The notes under the pieces were generated by a model. The model was not told where the DNA came from. It searched no databases and was given only the letters and a program-made list of their open reading frames with translations. This document shows, in pieces, positions 59,451 through 64,000 of a stretch of DNA of 64,000 nucleotides. Both the position numbers and the translations under genes were made by a program. Origin of the DNA: Sphingosinicella sp963974575 (GTDB lineage Bacteria; Pseudomonadota; Alphaproteobacteria; Sphingomonadales; Sphingomonadaceae); NCBI RefSeq assembly GCF_963974575.1, contig NZ_CAXBBQ010000004.1, positions 124,001-188,000 on the forward strand, read 5' to 3'. Position 1 is the first letter of the stretch. Each line of letters opens with the position of its first letter.

Positions 59451-60224
59451 ATGCAGCTTCTCAAGGGCTATCGGCTCGGCATGTGGAGCAAGAGCCACAA
59501 TCTGTCGAAGATGACGTTCCGCGAGCTCGTCGTCGCGTATTTCCAGTATTACGCCATTCAGGCGTATTTGCTGCTGACGGTGGCTTGCGCCTATGTCGCT
59601 TATGCCTATCCCACGACGCTGCTGCGCGGCGCGGCCTCCGCCGCCATCGCCGTCGCGGCCTATCCGCTGGCGTGGTTCCTGCTGCACCGCTACGTCCTCC
59701 ACAGCAACTGGATGTTCAAGTCGCCGCTGACGGCGCGGACGTGGAAGCGCATTCACTACGATCACCATCAGGACCCGAACCACCTCGAGGTGCTGTTCGG
59801 CGCGCTCTACACGACGCTACCGACCATCGCGATCGTCACCATCCCCGTCGGCTACGCGATCGGCGGCATCGGCGGCGCGGCCTGGGGCTTCGGCGCCGGG
59901 CTGCTCACCACCTGCTTCTACGAATTCTGTCACTGCATCCAGCATCTCTCCTACAAGCCGCGCTCGCCGTGGCTGGTCGAGATGAAAACGCGCCACATGG
60001 AACATCATTTCCATGACGAGGATGGCAATTTCGGCATCACCAGCTTCGTGTGGGACAAGGTTTTCGGCACCTATTACCAGCGCCCCGAACGCCCGGAGAA
60101 GAGCGAGACGGTGTTCAACCTCGGCTACACACCGCAGGCTGCCGAGAAATGGCCGTGGGTGGCATCGATGTCCGGCGGCGTCGCCGAGGGCCATCCGCGC
60201 CAGCGCATAAAAAAAGCGGCCTGA
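59451..60224 (+). CDS. Membrane fatty acid hydroxylase (FA2H/sterol desaturase superfamily)
   Basis: A 257-residue integral membrane di-iron hydroxylase. The histidine clusters are complete: H79 and H84 (FLLHRYVLHS), H102-x2-H105-H106 (HYDHH), H161 and H165 (HCIQH), H182-x2-H185-H186 (RHMEHHFH). Scs7/FA2H relatives hydroxylate the acyl chain of ceramide at C2. Sphingomonad sphingolipids are known for 2-hydroxymyristate, so that role is likely. ATG 59451 is chosen; ATG 59379 is possible. It ends eight bases before the ceramide synthase gene. Confidence 0.82.
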   Translation: MQLLKGYRLGMWSKSHNLSKMTFRELVVAYFQYYAIQAYLLLTVACAYVAYAYPTTLLRGAASAAIAVAAYPLAWFLLHRYVLHSNWMFKSPLTARTWKRIHYDHHQDPNHLEVLFGALYTTLPTIAIVTIPVGYAIGGIGGAAWGFGAGLLTTCFYEFCHCIQHLSYKPRSPWLVEMKTRHMEHHFHDEDGNFGITSFVWDKVFGTYYQRPERPEKSETVFNLGYTPQAAEKWPWVASMSGGVAEGHPRQRIKKAA

Positions 60225-60232
60225 TTCTCGGC

Positions 60233-61378
60233 ATGGGGGGCGGCATCTCTATCCGGCCGGTCGTGACCGCGGCCGACCGCAAGACGTTCGTGGATCTGCC
60301 CTGGGCGCTTTACGCCGATGATCCGAACTGGGTGCCGCCACTGAAGAGTGAGGTGCACGGCCTGATCGGGGGCGCGAAGAGTAACCCGTGGTTCGAGCAC
60401 GCCGAGGCCGCTCTCTGGCTGGCATGGCGGGATGGAAAGCCCGTCGGGCGCATCTCCGCGCAGGTCGACCAGCTCGTGCTGAAGCACATGGGCGCGGGCA
60501 CCGGCCAGTTCGGCATGTTCGAGTGTGTCGACGATCCAGCGGTTGCCACGGCGCTGCTGGAGACGGCGGAAAGCTGGCTACGGGAAAAGGGCATGACACG
60601 CTCTCTCGGACCGTTCAGCCTTTCGATCTGGGATGAGCCCGGCCTCCTCGTCAGCGGCTTCGAACTGCCGCCCACGGTCATGATGGGGCACCACCTGCCC
60701 TATTACGAAGCGCTGGTCGAAGGCAGCGGCTACGCCGGTGTGAAGGATCTGCACACCTACGAACTGCCGATCGCGACCGGATTCCCGCCCGCGTTCAACC
60801 GGATCGTTGCGGCGGCGGAGAAATCCAGCCGCATCCGAATGCGCAATGTCGACAAGTCCCGCTTCGATTCCGAAGCCGCGCTAATCCTCGACATCCTGAA
60901 CGATGCCTGGTCCGACAACTGGGGCTTTATCCCGCTGACCCCTTCGGAAGTGGCGTATGTCGGCAAGAAGCTGAAGCCGATCGTCTTCGAAGACCTGATC
61001 CGCATCTGCGAGGTGGACGGCGAGCCCGTGGCCTTCATGATCACGCTGCCCGATGTCAACGAGATGACTGCCGACCTCGACGGCAAGCTGCTGCCGTTCG
61101 GCTGGGCGAAGCTGCTCTGGCGGCTGCGCGCGCCGAAGGTCCGCCGGATGCGTGTGCCGCTGATGGGCGTGCGCAAATCGATGCAGGGCAGCCGCCTTGC
61201 CAGCTTCATGGCGCTGATGATGGTCGAGCACATCCGCCGCACAGCCGTCAGCGTTTACGGCGCGACGCAGGGCGAACTTGGCTGGGTGTTAGATGACAAC
61301 GGCCCGATGAAGTCGATCGCCGAGATCATCGAATCGAAGATCACGAAGACCTACCGGGTCTACGAAAAGGCGCTCTAA
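60233..61378 (+). CDS. bcerS: Bacterial ceramide synthase (GNAT-like N-acyltransferase)
   Basis: A 381-residue protein of the GNAT-like family that in Caulobacter N-acylates the sphingoid base (bCerS). Two acyltransferase-like halves are suggested, with DLPWALYADDPNWVPPLKSE near the N-terminus and MGHHLPYYEALVEGSGYA and MRVPLMGVRKSMQGSRLASF further on. The location directly after a ceramide-type hydroxylase and within the spt locus strengthens the call. The end overlaps convergent xth by four bases. Confidence 0.82.
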   Translation: MGGGISIRPVVTAADRKTFVDLPWALYADDPNWVPPLKSEVHGLIGGAKSNPWFEHAEAALWLAWRDGKPVGRISAQVDQLVLKHMGAGTGQFGMFECVDDPAVATALLETAESWLREKGMTRSLGPFSLSIWDEPGLLVSGFELPPTVMMGHHLPYYEALVEGSGYAGVKDLHTYELPIATGFPPAFNRIVAAAEKSSRIRMRNVDKSRFDSEAALILDILNDAWSDNWGFIPLTPSEVAYVGKKLKPIVFEDLIRICEVDGEPVAFMITLPDVNEMTADLDGKLLPFGWAKLLWRLRAPKVRRMRVPLMGVRKSMQGSRLASFMALMMVEHIRRTAVSVYGATQGELGWVLDDNGPMKSIAEIIESKITKTYRVYEKAL

Positions 61379-62145
61379 GCGATATCGATCCAGACCGGCG
61401 CGTGGTCGGAGGCCTTCTCCGCCCCGCGCGCCTCGCGGTCCACGGTCGCGTTCGTAAGCCGGTCGGCGACGCGCGGGCAGAGCAGAAAATGATCGATGCG
61501 CAGGCCCGCGTTCCGCGGCCAGCAGCCCGCCTGATAGTCCCAGAACGTATAGAGATGGTCATCCGACGGGTGCACGGCGCGCAGCGCTTCCGTCCAGCCC
61601 TGATGGACGATCCGGCGTAGCGCGGCGCGGGATTCGGGCTGCACGAGCGCGTCGTTCGCCATCGCCTGCATACTGAACACGTCGCGGTCTTCGGGCGCCA
61701 CATTGTAGTCGCCGGCAAGCACCGTAGGCATTTCAGAGGCCAGCAGCAGCGCCGCGCGCGCTTCCAGCCGCTTCATCCACGCGAGTTTATAGTCGAACTT
61801 CGGCCCCGGCTGTGGATTGCCGTTCGGCAGATAGATCGAAGCGATGCGAACACCGTTTACATCGGCTTCGAGATAACGCGCCTGCTCATCTGCGTCGTCC
61901 CCGGGAAGCCCGCGCTGCACTTCGGCTGCGGGCTCGCGGCTGAGGATCGCGACGCCGTTGAAGCCCTTCTGACCGTGGACGAGGACGTGATAGCCGAGCG
62001 CCTCGATATCCGCCGCCGGGAAGCGCTCATCGATGCACTTCACTTCCTGCAGGCAGGCCACGTCCGGCTTTCGGCTCTCGAGCCATTCGAGAAGGCGCGG
62101 CAGGCGCGCGGCGATTCCGTTGACGTTGAAGGTGGCGATGCGCAT
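61375..62145 (-). CDS. xth: Exodeoxyribonuclease III
   Basis: A 256-residue AP endonuclease/3'-5' exonuclease of base excision repair. Motifs: MRIATFNVNGI, CLQEVKC with the metal-binding glutamate, YLPNGNPQPG, AGDYNVAPEDRDV, LRIDHFLL and SDHAPVW with the catalytic histidine. Standard length. It precedes nothing else on its strand until erpA, 31 bases upstream. Confidence 0.95.
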   Translation of the reverse strand: MRIATFNVNGIAARLPRLLEWLESRKPDVACLQEVKCIDERFPAADIEALGYHVLVHGQKGFNGVAILSREPAAEVQRGLPGDDADEQARYLEADVNGVRIASIYLPNGNPQPGPKFDYKLAWMKRLEARAALLLASEMPTVLAGDYNVAPEDRDVFSMQAMANDALVQPESRAALRRIVHQGWTEALRAVHPSDDHLYTFWDYQAGCWPRNAGLRIDHFLLCPRVADRLTNATVDREARGAEKASDHAPVWIDIA

Positions 62146-62176
62146 GGCGCAGGGCTAACGCCCCGCACGCGTGCGG

Positions 62177-62506
62177 TCAAACCGAGAAGGACGTGCCGCA
62201 GCCGCAGCCCGACGCCGCGTTCGGATTGCGCACCTGAAAGGACGCCCCGCCGAGGCTTTCGACGAAATCCACTTCGGAGCCTTCCAACAGATCGAGGCTA
62301 ACAGGATCGACGACAAGCTTCACGCCCCCGGTTTCGGTCGTGAGGTCTTCGGGCGCGATCTGGGTTTCGAGGCCGAAGCGATATTGAAAACCCGCGCAGC
62401 CCCCGCCTTCGACGGAAAGCCGCAGGATTGCAGGCACGCCGCCCTGCCGGGTGGCAATGGCGGCAACGCGCGCCGCTGCGGCTTCGGTGAGGTGAAGTGC
62501 GCTCAT
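62177..62506 (-). CDS. erpA: Iron-sulfur cluster insertion protein ErpA (A-type carrier)
   Basis: A 109-residue A-type carrier of Fe-S clusters. The three conserved cysteines are in GGGCAGFQY and the C-terminal SGCGCGTSFSV. ATG 62506 is chosen over an upstream in-frame start at 62551 because the family begins with the sequence that follows. ErpA and IscA are hard to separate by eye. Confidence 0.9.
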   Translation of the reverse strand: MSALHLTEAAAARVAAIATRQGGVPAILRLSVEGGGCAGFQYRFGLETQIAPEDLTTETGGVKLVVDPVSLDLLEGSEVDFVESLGGASFQVRNPNAASGCGCGTSFSV

Positions 62507-62569
62507 GCCGCAGAGATAGGGGTTTGCGGTACGCAGTTCAATGACGCGCACCGCAGATGATAAGAACGA

Positions 62570-63712
62570 TCAGTTCCCGGTCGGCTCCGCAGGACCGCCC
62601 ACCGCGATTGTACCGGCGCTCTGCTGCGCGGCGAGCACGCGATCGCCGGCTTCGAGGAACGGCATCGGGTTCACCTGGCGGCCATCGATCAGCACTTCGT
62701 AGTGGAGATGGCTGCCCGTGGAACGGCCCGTGGAGCCCATGCCGCCAATCTGTTCGCCACGGGCGATACGATCGCCCTTTTTCACGTCGAGACGCGACAT
62801 GTGGCCGTAGCGCGTCACGATGCCGGCGCCGTGGTCGATTTCGACATATTTGCCGTAACCGCCCGGATGATAGCGCGCATCGACGACAACGCCGTCCGCA
62901 GCCGCGTGGATCGGCTCGCCGACCGGACCGGCCAGATCGACGCCCTTGTGCATCGCGGTATCGCCCGTGAACGGATCATAGCGAACGCCGTAGCCCGAGG
63001 TGTAGGTGTAAGCCTTCACCGGCTTCAGCGACGGAATGGCGCTCATGCCCTTTTCGAGCAGATCGAGCTTCTGCCAGCTGACGAACAGCGCCTTGAACTG
63101 CGGCTCTGCGCCCGCGAGCGGCGAATCCGCCTTCTCTTCGGGGCCGCCCATGCCGAACGTCGACTGTTTTAGAAAACGCGTCGGCTGAAGACCCAGACGG
63201 CGAATGAGCGCGCTCGATGACTCGAAGCGGGCCTCGGCAGCCGTGCGGGCGTGATCAGCAAGCGCAAGCTGTGCGCGGTCCAGCTCGGCGAGCGGCTTCA
63301 GGACCGCCGAACCGCCGACGCCTGCGGCAGGCGCGAGCGCGGGCATCAGCGCCGCGAGCTGTGACGGGTCCGCCTTGCCGGAAACGAGCTGGGCGAGAAA
63401 TTGCTGGCGCTGCTCGACGCGCGCCGTCGTCTTCGCGACACCCTGGCGCAGCGCCGCGAGTTCGGCGCGCATGGCGGAGACTTCGTTCTCCGCCGACGCT
63501 TCGACCGTGCTGCTGCCGATCATCGCGCTCGTCGCCACTGCCGTGTAGGTCAGCAGCGCGGCAAGGCCGCTGAGGCCGATGACCTGCGCGCGCGTCGTCA
63601 GGCGGTACACCTGCATACCGACATCGCGCTTGTAATGAAGAAATTCGCGCTCGGGCAGCCGCTTTGCGACCTTGTCCCGAAACCCGGATGCGACCGTTTT
63701 TAAATCCAGCAC
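62570..63712 (-). CDS. M23 family metallopeptidase, membrane-anchored
   Basis: A 380-residue peptidoglycan endopeptidase-like protein. One N-terminal helix (about 44-62) leads to a periplasmic coiled-coil stretch (about 75-115) and a C-terminal LytM/M23 domain with HKGVDLAGPVGEPIHAAADG and HLHYEV, where the zinc histidines and aspartate are intact. GTG 63712 is chosen because family proteins start with LDLK-type sequence followed by FRDKVAKRLPEREF; frames running to 63754 lack a good start. It probably trims cross-links in envelope growth. Confidence 0.9.
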   Translation of the reverse strand: MLDLKTVASGFRDKVAKRLPEREFLHYKRDVGMQVYRLTTRAQVIGLSGLAALLTYTAVATSAMIGSSTVEASAENEVSAMRAELAALRQGVAKTTARVEQRQQFLAQLVSGKADPSQLAALMPALAPAAGVGGSAVLKPLAELDRAQLALADHARTAAEARFESSSALIRRLGLQPTRFLKQSTFGMGGPEEKADSPLAGAEPQFKALFVSWQKLDLLEKGMSAIPSLKPVKAYTYTSGYGVRYDPFTGDTAMHKGVDLAGPVGEPIHAAADGVVVDARYHPGGYGKYVEIDHGAGIVTRYGHMSRLDVKKGDRIARGEQIGGMGSTGRSTGSHLHYEVLIDGRQVNPMPFLEAGDRVLAAQQSAGTIAVGGPAEPTGN

Positions 63713-63822
63713 CAAACAAGACCCCCGCACTGCGCAAACGCGATGTCCGCGCAATAGATTCGTCTAACTCGTGTTTTTGGACCCCATGCCCTCCGAGCCC
63801 GGAGCGTTAGGTGACAAGCCGC

Positions 63823-64000
63823 CTAAGCGCTTGCAAGTGAATCATAAAATGCCGGCGTCAGACCGGCCTCGATTCGCGCCGAGTCGTTGAAGGGGCGTTT
63901 CAACGCACCTTTGAATCGGGAACTGACTAGGAACTGGAACGTTTGGGCCGGTTCGATTCGCAGTTCGTCGCAAAGGTGTCGGAACCAGCGATTCCCTACC
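63823..64000 (-). CDS. 3' end of an unidentified gene, cut by the right edge
   Basis: On the minus strand a frame is open from the window edge to a TAG at 63823-63825, giving 58 C-terminal residues with no start codon. The peptide has a protein-like mix (NRWFRHLCDELRIEPAQTF, then KGALKRPFNDSARIEAGL). I do not recognise a family. Third codon positions are less G+C-rich than in neighbouring genes, which may mean a different origin or that the frame is not real. Confidence 0.4.
   Translation of the reverse strand, partial: VGNRWFRHLCDELRIEPAQTFQFLVSSRFKGALKRPFNDSARIEAGLTPAFYDSLASA

Noticed and set aside
1..64000. tRNA genes, rRNA genes, CRISPR arrays, prophage or insertion sequences
   Set aside because: No intergenic gap contains a tRNA-like T-arm, spaced direct repeats, integrase or transposase; all gaps are under 300 bases.

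Overview
The window reads as chromosomal DNA of an alphaproteobacterium of the order Sphingomonadales. It is GC-rich, and nearly all genes are housekeeping genes in alphaproteobacterial arrangements (ubiquinol-cytochrome c chaperone with DUF177; cold-shock protein, DUF192, NDUFA12, mlaD, DUF2155; rsh, pyrE, pdxJ, acpS, lepB). It also carries a complete sphingolipid locus, the hallmark of sphingomonads. There is no prophage, insertion sequence, CRISPR array, tRNA or rRNA. Genes are packed tightly, with many stop/start overlaps of about 4 bases, so most of the window is organised in operons.

Layout. 0-6.3 kb: truncated glmS, a GFA-domain protein, an orphan receiver, glutathione reductase, a TetR regulator, class II DAHP synthase and a MAPEG protein. 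6.5-12 kb: a small c-type cytochrome-like protein, lepA, a PEP-CTERM protein behind a sigma-54-like promoter, a nicotinamide riboside uptake/kinase operon with rluA, and rpoZ. 12-19.4 kb: a structured leader, a SulP transporter with a universal stress protein, then the rsh-pyrE-pdxJ-acpS-lepB chain. 19.4-26.1 kb: a DUF559 gene framed by palindromic repeats, an FKBP isomerase, rpsU, a COQ9-family gene, feoAB, ssb, a candidate sigma-54-driven small RNA, DUF177, the cytochrome bc1 chaperone and bamE. 26-34.8 kb: H+-pyrophosphatase, thiL, nusB, the riboflavin genes ribH, ribB, ribE and ribD, and tonB behind a Zur-like box. 34.9-42.8 kb: gltX, nadE, plsY, dprA, aat, and the DUF2155/mlaD/NDUFA12/DUF192/cold-shock block. 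43-46.5 kb: coxG, xdhC, a molybdenum cofactor fusion protein and recX. 46.6-61.4 kb: the sphingolipid locus. 61.4-64 kb: xth, erpA, an M23 peptidase and the 3' end of an unknown gene.

The sphingolipid locus is the centrepiece. It holds homologues of all five ceramide genes known from Caulobacter: an acyl-AMP ligase, a reductase of the epimerase family, a dedicated acyl carrier protein, serine palmitoyltransferase and a GNAT-like ceramide synthase. Interleaved with them are a lipid kinase, a nucleotidyltransferase-fold protein, a CDP-glycerol transferase-like protein, a membrane hydroxylase, a MOP-family flippase, and the LptF/LptG permeases. Together these suggest synthesis, decoration and outer-membrane export of a sphingolipid from one locus.

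The strongest non-coding observation is at 24.35-24.47 kb: a consensus-quality sigma-54 promoter followed at the expected distance by about 95 bases with three hairpins, the last a long terminator stem, and no ORF. A second sigma-54-like promoter precedes the PEP-CTERM gene.
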